Shown here: one piece after another, positions 11,505 through 20,867 of the stretch
Position numbering within the stretch: the first letter of the stretch is position 1
How the letters are laid out: each line of letters opens with the position of its first letter
The notes under the pieces: model-generated
What the model was told of the DNA's origin: nothing
What the model saw: the letters and a program-made list of their open reading frames with translations, nothing else
The model's database searches: none
Assembly (NCBI GenBank): GCA_009602735.1
Contig: WELA01003657.1
Span: 83,587-110,431 of the forward strand
Length of the DNA: 26,845 nt
Source of the DNA: Mesotaenium endlicherianum
Lineage: Eukaryota > Streptophyta > Zygnematophyceae > Zygnematales > Mesotaeniaceae
Direction of reading: 5' to 3'
Program-made: the position numbers and the translations under genes

Positions 11505-12216
11505 TGTAAGGTTATGAAAGTGTAGTTTGTTTCTTTCTAGTATTTTATATGCATAGAGTGTGATTTTAGAAGAACTTTGGCCTTTATTTCAAGTCATTTG
11601 GACAAGTATTGAGATAGTTATGAATTTTGGAAGTTTTTAGTGAGTTTTTAATGTCACAGATTCTATTTAGTGACAAGGACAGGTCCAGTGACGAAAATTT
11701 CGGTTGGAGTCCAGAAAGTAGGACATTGAAACATGAGGGTTCCAGAAAGTACGTACAAATACGTAGAGTGCCAAAGTGATCGTGGAATTTCTAGAAACTC
11801 CGTGAGGAGTTAGTGGATTGTGTAGTAGAATATTCTAGAGTGTGATTGTGTGCGTGTGAGTGTGCTAGCTTGTCCAACTAGGCAAGGTCAAGTACATGGA
11901 AGGAGCCATAGGAGAAGGTTCTGGAGGTACCTTGCTAGAGAGGACACTTAGAGTTAAAGGATAAATGGGAAGCACAAGGAAGTAGAGGGGGCTTAGTCTA
12001 GTCTAACCTTCTTATCTTGTACACGACTTTTCTTAATAAAGTGAGTTCTTTTCCACTCCTCTCTCATGTAGCCCTCTAACTCTTGCAAGGGTGGCATACC
12101 ACCAGGCCACTCCACCTTGTGTATGCAACTAGGAAAGGTCCTCGTGCACGCTTCCACTCGCGGGTGAGGGTGCGTGAGTGTGTATGGGCGCACTCCCCGC
12201 ACCCTTCCCCCTTTCA
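11505..12216 (+). repeat. 5' LTR of the LARD-like element (712 bp)
   Basis: The LTR starts TGTAAGG and ends TTTCA. An AATAAA at 12035-12040 is a candidate poly(A) signal near the R region. By eye it differs from the 3' copy by four substitutions and one 1-bp indel. Confidence 0.9.
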
Positions 12217-12218
12217 CA

Positions 12219-12230
12219 TGGTATCGGAGC
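12219..12230 (+). other. Primer-binding site, initiator tRNA-Met type
   Basis: TGGTATCGGAGC begins two bases after the 5' LTR end. It differs at one position from the common plant TGGTATCAGAGC. The same variant occurs at the PBS of the chromovirus at 20835-20846, so it probably reflects the host tRNA sequence. Confidence 0.85.
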
Positions 12231-15200
12231 TACCTAGTTGCTTCATTTGGAGGAGGGAGCTTTGGTTGGTGATGCTTGTAGGAGTGTAGAGAGGGTAGAG
12301 AGGAGAAGCAAGGATGATTTATAAGTTGCTAAGGGCAGCCATGAAGACGTTGATGCAAGCTAGCATCTCACTCTCTTGAAGGAGGGAGGAGATGGAAGAG
12401 GGAGGTGCTCCAAGAAGTGTCAACTTGGATGCAACCAGATTGTTGTACGTCTTCTTTGTAGTATAAGAAGGTTGCCCAAGCATGGTAGTGATATAAGTAA
12501 TATAGAGCAGCCTTTGCTTGAGTATGGAGACATATGAGCATGAAGAAAATCTGGAGTTCACACGGCTGGATTTTTCCTTGAAGATGCAAGCTCTTTAGTG
12601 TTAAGCTCTTTCTTTGATGAGGGGGCTTAGCATAGAGGTGATAGTGGCTAGAAAGGAGTGTGTGCCCATCTTTATTTCAGATCTTCAATGAAGGTGGAGC
12701 AGATTTTAAGGGTAGGCAACCAGGGACTTAGCAAGCATGTGTACTTGCAAGTCTAGGAGCTTTGGCGGGCATAGCACTCGCAAGCTCAAGAGGAGCTCAT
12801 GAGGAGCTCAAGAGAGGGTGCACCGGGGTGTTGCACCAAGTTGGCCAAGTATGTGGCCAGATTTGGGTTGCCTTGCATCACTCCTATGTAGCCACTGGTT
12901 ATTTGAGGCCAGCCATGATGGAGCTTGGTACCTTGTATGGAGATAGAAGAAGCCTCAAGTGAAGAGAAGCACCGTGGAGAAGGCTTGGAGCAAGAAGAAG
13001 AAGTATTCGAGATTTTTCTTCAAAGAGGAGAGATGGAGATGGAGCCTTTCAAGTTCAGATTTCTCTTTTCTTATGGAGGAGAGTACTACGGAGTATATGG
13101 AGTTGAGAACTATGATGAAGACAAGCCTATGGTGTGGAAGAAGAAGCAAGGTATGAAGTTGGTGCAAGAGGGCTAGTGCAAGAGATGTCTCCCACTTGAA
13201 GCGTGTGTGCCATTAGTTGTGTGATGGCATAGTTAAGGGGCAGATTTTGGTGCATCTATGGAAGCTCTTCATGTGAAAGTAGAGCACCAAGGCAAGCTGG
13301 GTTTAGTAGTAAGAAGTGTCATTGGGGTGACCAAGGCTAGAGTGCACTCAAGAAGCTAAGCATGTGGAAGGAGTTGCACAAAGAGAGTAGCCTATCCTCT
13401 AGTGCTTTAGTGCACGGGTCAAGTGAAGACCGAGGAGGAGTATGGTCAAGTGAGGATAGTGAAATAGGTGGAGGTAGATATGACCACAAGTAGCTATCTT
13501 CAGCCCGCTAGCAAAGAAGCGACGCGGGAAGGTGAAGGTGAAGGAGAAGCGCTTGTTTTGGTGACCTTGGCCCGGTCATCACACGGAGCAAGCGTGCCTC
13601 CTAACAACCTTGGCGAATGTACATCGCCGGTGGAGCAAGTAGAGGTGTATGATCCCCTTGCTCATATATAGAGCAGACCCCAACTGCTCAAGTGGAGGAG
13701 CTCCTAGAAAGTGAGCTCAAGAGAAGCCCGCTTGCAAGACGACGTGTGTGCGTGCACAAGATGAGGTGCAAGCACTAAGAGTATGTGCGTATGCCCAAGT
13801 TATGGAGCTCTTGGAGGCGTTCCAGATGTGTTTCTTGGAGCCTTGTGTGAAGGCTGACCTTCAAGAAGAGCCAGAGGTATGTGGGAGTGAGCATCTAGCC
13901 AAGGAGAAGACTATGATGGAGTTTGGTGCACCACGAGCGAGACTACGCGCTCATGCCTTGTGAAGATTACTATCGTCGCTTGATGGAGACTACGACTTTA
14001 TGGATATGGACCTATGAGGAGGAGACCAAGTGTTATGGGGCTGATATGTCCTGCCTAAGATGGAGATATATGACAAAGACCTGGACATGAAGCTAGGAGA
14101 ATCAGCGCCTATACAAGCAAGCACGAGAGAGGCGTAAAATCTGGACTTGGACACTCGAGTGGTAAGCGCCTTACCTTCATGATGAGGGGGGGGAGTGTTA
14201 TAGTTGTTTATAGTGCTTGTAAGCAAGGTCAAACCAGTCCCATGAGTTCAGTTGTAACTAAGAGATGTGAAGTGGAAAGAAGTTTGAGAGCAAGAGCTTG
14301 GAAGATACTCAAATCTGTCTATGTTTGAGGGTTTTACGGGTAGGCGAGCGCGAGGTTTAAAGTTGGCAGATTTTGGCTACTTTTTGCCTACTTAGGAGAG
14401 AGTGGGTAATATTTTCACTAGAAGTCCTACATGATGTGAGAGGCCTAGTATGAGGCCTTCCTTGAGTCATAGTCAAGTTTCAGAATCAGGGGTTTAAGCA
14501 TGTGCCATTTGTAGGCGCGGGAGCTTTATCCATGTTGCGCGCGTCTGCGTCCTACGAGCATGAGGCACAAAGTGACGATCTCATTTGAGTGTTAGACTTT
14601 GATTCAGACTCTGAAATTTTGTGGAGAGGTAGTCCTATGGGTTGAGATTCAGAAAAAGTAATTTTTTTTATAAAAATATTAATTTAAGTCCTGACAGTGC
14701 CACATGGCGGTCTGCTGGACTGCCGTGCGAGCCACATGTGTGAGGCAAGGCGCAATCTGGTATCATGGTCTTAGGCTTGGAATCAGGAGAAACAAAGCAT
14801 ACCAGTGAGTTCAAAGGGGAGATATTATGTAGATTACACAACTTTCAGGCTAAAAATGTCAAAAAAAGTCAGGGGGGTGCCACTTGGCGTCTTGAGAGGT
14901 CACCACGAGTCACGCACACGAGTGAGAGAGTGCAATACCTCTACAAGGAGTATGGCTTAGAGCTAGAGGTAGCTAAGGGTACCAGAAGGTTCAGGAACAT
15001 AGTGGACTTAGGTTCATGATGTAATCTGGTCAAAATTATAAGAGCACCACGAGTAAGCCACATGGCGCGACGAGGAGCTGCCACTTGTCCAAGAGGGCGA
15101 AAAATGAGTATTTTGGCGATTTGGCGGACTATTATGCCTTGGATCCAGCTTTGAAGTATGTGGAGTTGATGGAGGGAGTATGTTACAGCCCTTATGAAGA

Positions 15201-15454
15201 TATTGGCCTATTCCAAGACGAAGGAGTTGAAGAGAAGATGCACTTGTGTAAGGAGACGCCATGTGTGGAGACAATGTATGCGATGGAGCTTTCACTAAGT
15301 GGAGCAAGTTTGGAGTAATGAGTATCAACCTGGAGCCTGTTCAAGACCTGCAACTTGTATAATATATGTGAATATGTGTTTTTCTAGCGTATATGTGAGC
15401 TCGATTCCTCATATTACGTCACTTATGCTTAGTATGCGCCGAGGACGTCGCATC
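12231..15454. other. Internal region of the LARD-like element, no gag-pol
   Basis: About 3.2 kb, purine-skewed in the first half with many GAG/AAG triplets. The longest open frames (83-84 codons, for example 12925-13176 and 14765-15019) show no zinc knuckle, protease, RT, RNase H or integrase signature. They are likely chance frames or decayed coding sequence. A second polypurine tract lies at 14184-14195. Confidence 0.7.
14184..14198 (+). other. Internal polypurine tract followed by LTR-like TGT start
   Basis: The sequence GAGGGGGGGGAG is followed directly by TGTTATAG, the arrangement seen where an internal domain meets a 3' LTR in plant retrotransposons. It lies 1.3 kb inside the LARD-like element. 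It may be a secondary plus-strand primer or the scar of an older element. Confidence 0.4.
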
Positions 15455-15470
15455 TTGAGGAGGGGGATGA

Positions 15471-16181
15471 TGTAAGGTTATGAAAGTGTAGTTTGTTTCT
15501 TTCTAGTATTTTATATGCATAGAGTGTGATTTTAGAAGAACTTTGGCCTTTATTTCAAGTCATTTGGACAAGTATTGAGATAGTTATGAATTTTGGAAGT
15601 TTTTAGTGAGTTTTTAATGTCACAGATTCTATTTAGTGACAAGGACAGGTCCAGTGACGAAAATTTCGGTTGGAGTCCAGAAAGTAGGACATTGAAACAT
15701 GAGGGTTCCAGAAAGTACGTACAATTACGTAGAGTGCCAAAGTGATCGTGGAATTTCTAGAAACTCCGTGAGGAGTTAGTGGATTGTGTAGTAGAATATT
15801 CTAGAGTGTGATTGTGTGCGTGTGAGTGTGCTAGCTTGTCCAACTAGGCAAGGTCAAGTACATGGAAGGAGCCATAGGAGAAGGTTCTGGAGGTACCTTG
15901 CTAGAGAGGACACTTAGAGTTAAAGGATAAATGGGAAGCACAAGGAAGTAGAGGGGGCTTATTCTAGTCTAACCTTCTTATCTTGTACACGACTTTTCTA
16001 ATAAAGTGAGTTCTTTTCCACTCCTCTCTCATGTAGCCCTCTAACTCTTGCAAGAGTGGCATACCACCAGGCCACTCCACCTTGTGTATGCAACTAGGAA
16101 AGGTCCTTGTGCACGCTTCCACTCGCGGGTGAGGGTGCGTGAGTGTGTATGGGCGCACTCCCCGCACCCTTCCCCCTTTCA
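15471..16181 (+). repeat. 3' LTR of the LARD-like element (711 bp)
   Basis: It starts TGTAAGG after the purine tract and ends TTTCA before the CATAG duplication. AATAAA lies at 16000-16005. It is almost identical to the 5' LTR, indicating recent insertion. Confidence 0.9.
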
Positions 16182-16297
16182 CATAGAGTCATTGAAGGTG
16201 ATAGCTCTTTTTTAAATTCAAACGTTGATTGCAACATTTTCCTTAGTGCCCCAAACAACCAATCTCCTCAATGTCTTTACGTTATTGTATACACAGT

Positions 16298-16600
16298 TGT
16301 AGTGAATCAGTATATTGGATAGATATTATATTCATTAGATATAATAGTTAAATCATATCAGCCTGCTGAAATTTAGTTAATATTAAGTCTGCTGGATATT
16401 TGATACTTGGTAAAATGACTCAGTCGAGAGCAGCAGGCTGAAGTCAATTAGGTCAACCTCTTGACTTGGGACAGCTTGCTGACACATTCTTTGACAGTCA
16501 GCTGGCTGCCGTACTCGGCAGCAGCAAACTGCCTAGCTATGCATCTAAGTGTGATGTGTTAGATGAGTGGCCAGATGACACCCTGAAGGCCAAATGACAC
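16298..16600 (+). repeat. Truncated Ty3/gypsy LTR fragment, plus orientation
   Basis: It starts TGTAGTGAATCAG and follows the first ~290 bp of the LTR at 20111-20833 with scattered substitutions. It breaks off around 16585-16603, where it meets the oppositely oriented fragment. The body of this element is missing. Confidence 0.8.
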
Positions 16601-16602
16601 CC

Positions 16603-17042
16603 CGAATACCCAACTCGAGAGCAATACCTAGCATATGTACAAGGAATGAGTTTACTGTTCAACGGCCAGTGCGATGGCACCGCCTACCCGGGAGTTAACC
16701 ACGTTGGTAGGACCTCGGTTAACCAAATCCACCGCCATCTCCCATCATCCCGAATCGCCATCCATCCTAAGGATGTCATCTGGCCATTCATCTAGCACAC
16801 CACACTTAGATGCATATCTAGGCAGTTCGCTGCGACCGACTACGGAAGTCAGCTGGCTGTCAAAGAATGTGTCAGCAAGCTGACCTAAGTTGACTCCAGC
16901 CTGCTGCTTCCGGCTGAGTCATTAAATTGATGATTTAATAAAGTCCAGCAGACTGAATATTAACTAAAGTTCAGCAGGCTGAACTTATTTAACTACATTA
17001 TTTAAATGAATACTATATCAACCAATATACTGATTCATTACA
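16603..17042 (-). repeat. Truncated 3' LTR of the minus-strand chromovirus
   Basis: On the minus strand it begins TGTAATGAATCAG at 17042, directly after a purine tract (TTGGAGGGAT, 17052-17043). It matches the first ~440 bp of the 20111 LTR, then stops at the tail-to-tail junction. The remaining ~280 bp of the LTR is absent. Confidence 0.82.
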
Positions 17043-17127
17043 ATCCCTCCAATTTATCATGTTGTCGCCTCGACAAAACTAACACTAATAACAGCGTGCT
17101 GTCCCTTCCGTCCCCAGCCTACTGCCA
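17043..17127 (-). other. 3' untranslated end and polypurine tract of the minus-strand element
   Basis: A short non-coding stretch lies between the end of the accessory reading frame region and the LTR. The minus strand shows AATTGGAGGGAT immediately before the LTR start, the expected plus-strand primer position. Confidence 0.65.
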
Positions 17128-17361
17128 TTAGGAGGGAGATGTCCCTGAGGCCCTATACTCAGGGGAGCCAGACCTCCACCTGTCTTGGGGTCTCCTGAAG
17201 CCTGGGGGATCCGCGTAGGGGCCCCGCGGAGAACGCAGTAACTGGGCTGTTTCCTCCTGCACAATCTGAAACTGAAGGAACGCAGCCTTCTCCTGGGCAG
17301 CCCTCAAACTGACAGGTACGTATACCGGCATCCCAGAAGGAGGTTGCATGACATGAGCCAA
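17128..17361 (-). pseudogene. Likely C-terminal continuation of the accessory gene, out of frame
   Basis: After the accessory frame stops at 17440, a second minus-strand frame stays open to 17128 and encodes a Pro/Arg-rich segment with PPSGMPVYVPVSLRAAQ and EKAAFLQFQIVQEE. The position, composition and absence of a gap suggest this was the original C-terminus, displaced by a frameshift between about 17440 and 17370. A second copy covering this part would be needed to confirm it; the plus copy is cut off before this point. Confidence 0.4.
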
Positions 17362-17439
17362 GGGTACATGCCCTCTCTGCGAGGGAGATGCTGGCAGGCC
17401 TCTGGCTATCTTTTGGGCAGCCCTCCTGTCTGCCCTGTC

Positions 17440-18783
17440 TCACCGGGTCTTCGTGTCGGCAGATGGGCTCTGTCCTCTGGCAGTTCCCAGCCAAGTGATA
17501 TCCTCCTCTTCAGCGAGTTGCTGCAGGGCCAACCCCGTCTTCTCCCTTACAGGGGATGTGGCAGGTGTCATGATAACGGCGGGGCTAGTATCCTCCTCCT
17601 CGTCCTCCTCCTCGTCTTCCTCTGACTCCTCCTCCTCTCCGTCCCCAGGTTCCTCTGAGACTTCTGGGATCTCTTTTGTCAGCTGCTCCAGCTCTTCCCG
17701 AGAAAAAGAATATCCTACTGACCTTCCCCTTTTGGGTGCTGGTGGGGGCTGCTGAGTCCGGACCGCATAGAGGTCCTTTTCCCCCTGCTTGCTTGCCCAT
17801 TTGGCATAAGCGTGCTTCCCTTTTGAGAATGACTCTCGGGCCCTGCTTCTGTCCCCCTGCATCTCTTGGCTCATGCAGTCTCTGACTCCATCCAATCTTG
17901 GGTCCCAAGCCGCAATGTGAAGGGGCAATACTATGTTCCCTTTTAGGTCTGTCAGGAAATCCTCATCCGTTGCCCTGTCATTCTGCTGGTCCCTCATGTT
18001 GATGGTCATCCACCGCCAATCGGTGGGCTTTTGGAAGAAAGCAGTGTCTGTCCTTTTAAGAGTACAAGGGTACCAGTGCCCTGCAAAGTCTAGCTGGCTG
18101 GTTTTCCTGGCCAAGAACTCCCAGCTCCTTCTCTCCACCTCATTATACATGGTTTTGAACCTGTTATGGGGTGTTGAGTCCTTAAATTTGTCCGCGTCCA
18201 TGGAGATCATCCTGATGACCCTATCTTTTCCCCAGATACCAGGAATCAAGACAGCCCCTGCTTCATTCACCTGGGCCATTGCCTTGGCCTCTCTGACCGT
18301 ATATCCTACCATCCTGGCGTGATCGTGGTAGAGGAGGAGCCCCGTGCTGACCTCTATATACTTGTCAAAGTTTTCGGATGTCTCCCCTTCCCTCTGGAGG
18401 ATTGCCTGCTGCGACTCACTGCAACTTCTCTGGGCATACTTAAAGGCCTCCTCCAGTAGATCAAAGCCCTTGCCCAGCACTGTGTAGCGGTAGCTGCTGA
18501 TTCTCCTCTGTTCTTCTTCAGCCTGCTGCTTCCGCTTCTCTTCAGCTTGCCTCTCCTCCTCTGCTTTCTTGGCCTCCTCTGCAGCTTTTCTGTCCAGTTC
18601 TTCCTGCCTCAGTCTGGCCTGGTCCTCCTCCTCCTTCTTCTTCTGTGCCTCCCGCTGTTGTTGGAGTCGTTGTGATTCCCGAGCGGAGATGGAAGATGAT
18701 TCGATGTCTCCACGGAATTGCAAGTATTCTGCATGTGCCTCTTCCGCCCTTCTCTTCCTCTTGAGTTCCGACTTTTGAGTCAT
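17440..18783 (-). CDS. Chromovirus accessory protein (coiled coil, acidic tail), unknown function
   Basis: A 447-codon frame downstream of pol on the same strand. The ATG at 18783 is preferred over an upstream TTG. Residues ~5-95 are K/E/Q/A-rich and strongly predicted by eye to form a coiled coil. A core follows, with SYRYTVLGKG (residues 97-106), LQREGE, DKYIEV and Trp-rich segments such as TDWRWMTINM. Then comes a basic/Pro stretch (PPPAPKRGRS) and an acidic run of Glu/Asp. No signal peptide, membrane segment, zinc finger or catalytic motif is visible, so it is not an envelope protein. The plus copy encodes a divergent homologue at 26407. The frame is open although pol of this copy is broken. 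Function unknown. Confidence 0.7.
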   Translation of the reverse strand: MTQKSELKRKRRAEEAHAEYLQFRGDIESSSISARESQRLQQQREAQKKKEEEDQARLRQEELDRKAAEEAKKAEEERQAEEKRKQQAEEEQRRISSYRYTVLGKGFDLLEEAFKYAQRSCSESQQAILQREGETSENFDKYIEVSTGLLLYHDHARMVGYTVREAKAMAQVNEAGAVLIPGIWGKDRVIRMISMDADKFKDSTPHNRFKTMYNEVERRSWEFLARKTSQLDFAGHWYPCTLKRTDTAFFQKPTDWRWMTINMRDQQNDRATDEDFLTDLKGNIVLPLHIAAWDPRLDGVRDCMSQEMQGDRSRARESFSKGKHAYAKWASKQGEKDLYAVRTQQPPPAPKRGRSVGYSFSREELEQLTKEIPEVSEEPGDGEEEESEEDEEEDEEEDTSPAVIMTPATSPVREKTGLALQQLAEEEDITWLGTARGQSPSADTKTR

Positions 18784-18784
18784 C

Positions 18785-18815
18785 CTGCTCAATCATAAAC
18801 ACAATGCAGTTAGTG
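18785..18815 (-). promoter_or_regulatory. Candidate branch point and 3' splice site before the accessory ATG
   Basis: On the minus strand CACTAAC (18815-18809) is followed 25 nt after its branch A by GCAG (18788-18785), then G and the ATG. The plus copy has the same layout with TACTAAC. This suggests the accessory protein is made from a spliced RNA. Confidence 0.5.
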
Positions 18816-19131
18816 AAGTCATGATATTTTGCCGCTACTGAGTGCCCTTGATGAAGAGGAACGCGATCGCGAGAGTTCCTAGTGTGGAATACCTGGTGTG
18901 AGTGAATATAAGGGAAAATTGAGTTAGAGAGCAAGTGAGTGTGAGCGCAGGTTGAGTGTGTAATATGGTGATCAGAGATTTTCCGGCTGATCCCGAAACA
19001 GATTACCACTCCCTCCAACTTAATTTTAAAGGTGGGCTGCCTGTCACAACTGTCACTAACTGTCACATCCCTCTCCAACTTATATAGAGACAGGACTTCC
19101 TGTCACCATCCCATGTCTATTGAAGGGACAG

Positions 19132-20110
19132 TTAGGGCGGTGCCTTAACTGCCCAAAGGTGGAACCGCTTCAACGCCCCTTTGGCATTGGTCAGCTGGTC
19201 TTTAAACTCCCAAGTGTCCCCAGAGGCATCGTAACCCTTCCATCGGATGAGATACTTCATGACATATTTAGACGATCGACGGACCGAGCGAGCGTCTAAA
19301 ATCTCATCGACCTCATATTCCTCAGGATCGCCGTCCCGGACAGCGGGGACTGGTCCCGGTTGGACAGGTAACCGACCCGTGAACAGTGTATCACCTTTGA
19401 TGTATGGTTCCAGGAAGGAGACATCAAAGACCAGGTGACCCTTGTAGTCCGCTGACATGTTCAGTTTCCGAATATGGACCGACCCAGACAGGGCCAAGCT
19501 TTTTCTTGACCACACCAGGGAGGTACAGGTGCTGAGAATGCAGTTTGACTAGATCGCCCTTAGAAAATGTCAGCTCCCGGCAGTGTTGATTAGCGTATTT
19601 TTGTTGGTTTTCTAGGGCTTTGTGCAGGTTTTGTTGGACTTCTGACAGTGTGTCAGCAAACTCCTGAGGTAGCTGGAGGGAGACCGGATTGTCAATCCCT
19701 TCAGGGTCAGTTAAAGACTCCCCCAGTACATCTAAAGGAGACTTAGGGACTCTACCCAGGCTGAGATCAAAAGGAGTCTTGCCCGCTGACGCGTGCACCG
19801 CACTGTTGACCGCAAACTGAATTTGAGGCAACAGGTCATCCCAATTATCTTGTTTTTGGTTAACATAGGCTCTCAGCACCTCCTGCAGAACTCGGTTAGT
19901 TCTTTCAGTCTGCCCATCACTCTGAGAGTGGTGTGCTGTATTGAGCAGCTGTTTGACTCCCATTAACCCCATTAAAGCTCTCCAGAACTTAGAGGTGGAT
20001 TTTGAGTCTCTTTTTCACCTTTAGTGAAGTGAGTGCACACAGGACTTTATCTACAGCATGCTGACTAGAGTTCCTTTCTTGCAAGTCAGGTCTTCTAGAG
20101 AGTGCATCAG
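19132..20110 (-). pseudogene. Pol remnant: RNase H end, integrase, chromodomain
   Basis: The minus strand first matches the RNase H/integrase linker of the plus copy (24537-24636). It then jumps across a ~596-bp deletion into the integrase core just after the second catalytic Asp. Integrase TDGQ-type sequence appears as SDGQTERTN, retaining the third catalytic Glu. A second, 29-bp net deletion removes part of the GPY/F region and shifts frame near 19470. The chromodomain follows ([10 protein letters not shown] to KGALKRF), with the structural Trp preserved (DTWEF). The H2C2 finger and the first two catalytic Asp residues are lost. Confidence 0.85.
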
Positions 20111-20833
20111 TGTAATGAATCAGTATACTGGTTAATATAATATTCATTTAAATAATATACTTAAATAAGTTCAGCCTGCTGAACTCTAGTTAACAATCAA
20201 TCTGCTGGACTTTATACTTAATATCAGTTTAATGACTTGGCCGGAAGTAGCAGGCTGAGGTCACCTTAAGTCAGCTTGCTGACACATTCTTTTACAGCCA
20301 GCTGACTTCCGTACTCGGAAGCAGCGAACTGCCTCGACATGCATCTAAGTGTGGTGTGCTAGATGAATGGCCAGATGACATCCCTATGATGGATGGCAAT
20401 TCGGGATGATGGGAGATGGCGGTGGATTTGGTTAACCGAGGTCCTACNATCCTACCAACGTGGTTAACTCNAGGCGGTGCCATCGCACTGACCGTAGAAC
20501 AGTAAACTCATTCCATGTACATACGCTAGACATTGCTCTCGAGTTCGGCATTCGGAAACGAGGCCAACTCTCTTGTACAGCTTACTGAGAGAGATCTGAA
20601 TCCAAGGCGAGAAGCCATTGATACGCACTGTCTTCTAACCTTGCTTATGTATGAGTTTACTGATTTGCATCATAGATGCTAGTTTACTCGCATTTGACTT
20701 ACGAGTATTATTCACTGCTAGTGTGTTGTCCTTTGCCGTTTAACCAGTTAACGGAAATACCATAAAGATTACTTGCTGATATAAAGATCTTTATTAATTG
20801 TTAATCGCCTATTTGATAAGTCAATTCACTTCA
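20111..20833 (+). repeat. 5' LTR of the plus-strand chromovirus (~723 bp)
   Basis: The start TGTAATGAATCAG is fixed by comparison with the LTR fragments at 16298 and 17042 and by the break in homology to the surrounding element. The end is inferred from CA at 20832-20833 just before the primer site. Two N bases (20448, 20471) lie inside. A TATAAAG at 20780-20786 is a weak TATA candidate. Confidence 0.85.
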
Positions 20834-20834
20834 G

Positions 20835-20846
20835 TGGTATCGGAGC
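20835..20846 (+). other. Primer-binding site, initiator tRNA-Met type
   Basis: TGGTATCGGAGC lies one base after the LTR end, identical to the primer site of the LARD-like element at 12219. Confidence 0.85.
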
Positions 20847-20867
20847 AATTATCACAGTCTTCTTTGT

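Larger units (their letters stand above)
11505..16181 (+). mobile_element. Non-autonomous (LARD-like) LTR retrotransposon, intact insertion
   Basis: Two nearly identical LTRs (11505-12216 and 15471-16181) flank a 3.25-kb internal region. The element is bordered by a perfect 5-bp target duplication, CATAG, at 11500-11504 and 16182-16186. Two bases after the 5' LTR is a primer-binding site, TGGTATCGGAGC, matching the plant initiator tRNA-Met type. A purine-rich tract (GAGGAGGGGGA) precedes the 3' LTR. The internal region has only short open frames and no protease, RT or integrase motif on either strand, so it must depend on proteins of another element. The Met-type primer site is shared by Copia elements and many Ty3 elements, so superfamily is not settled. 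Confidence 0.88.
16603..20110 (-). mobile_element. Damaged Ty3/gypsy chromovirus copy (3' part)
   Basis: Reading on the minus strand from 20110 it contains a pol remnant, a spacer, an accessory gene, a polypurine tract and a truncated LTR. Its 5' part was interrupted at 20110/20111 by insertion of the plus-strand copy. Within pol there is a ~596-bp deletion at about 20010 (matching 24637-25232 of the plus copy) and a ~29-bp net loss near 19470, so its polyprotein is dead. Confidence 0.85.

Noticed and set aside
11993..12217. Minus-strand frame repeated at 15964-16182
   Set aside because: It lies wholly in the LTR and is duplicated only because the LTR is. The frame differs at its end through an indel, and no motif is visible.
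12219..12230. tRNA gene suggested by tRNA complementarity
   Set aside because: Only the 12-nt primer-binding match is present at both sites; no cloverleaf can be drawn around it.
17453..17755. Plus-strand Ser-rich frame
   Set aside because: It is the antisense reading of the Glu/Asp-rich tail of the accessory gene.
17440..18783. Accessory gene as a retroviral envelope
   Set aside because: It has no signal peptide, transmembrane segment or cleavage site. The protein is charged and coiled-coil-like.
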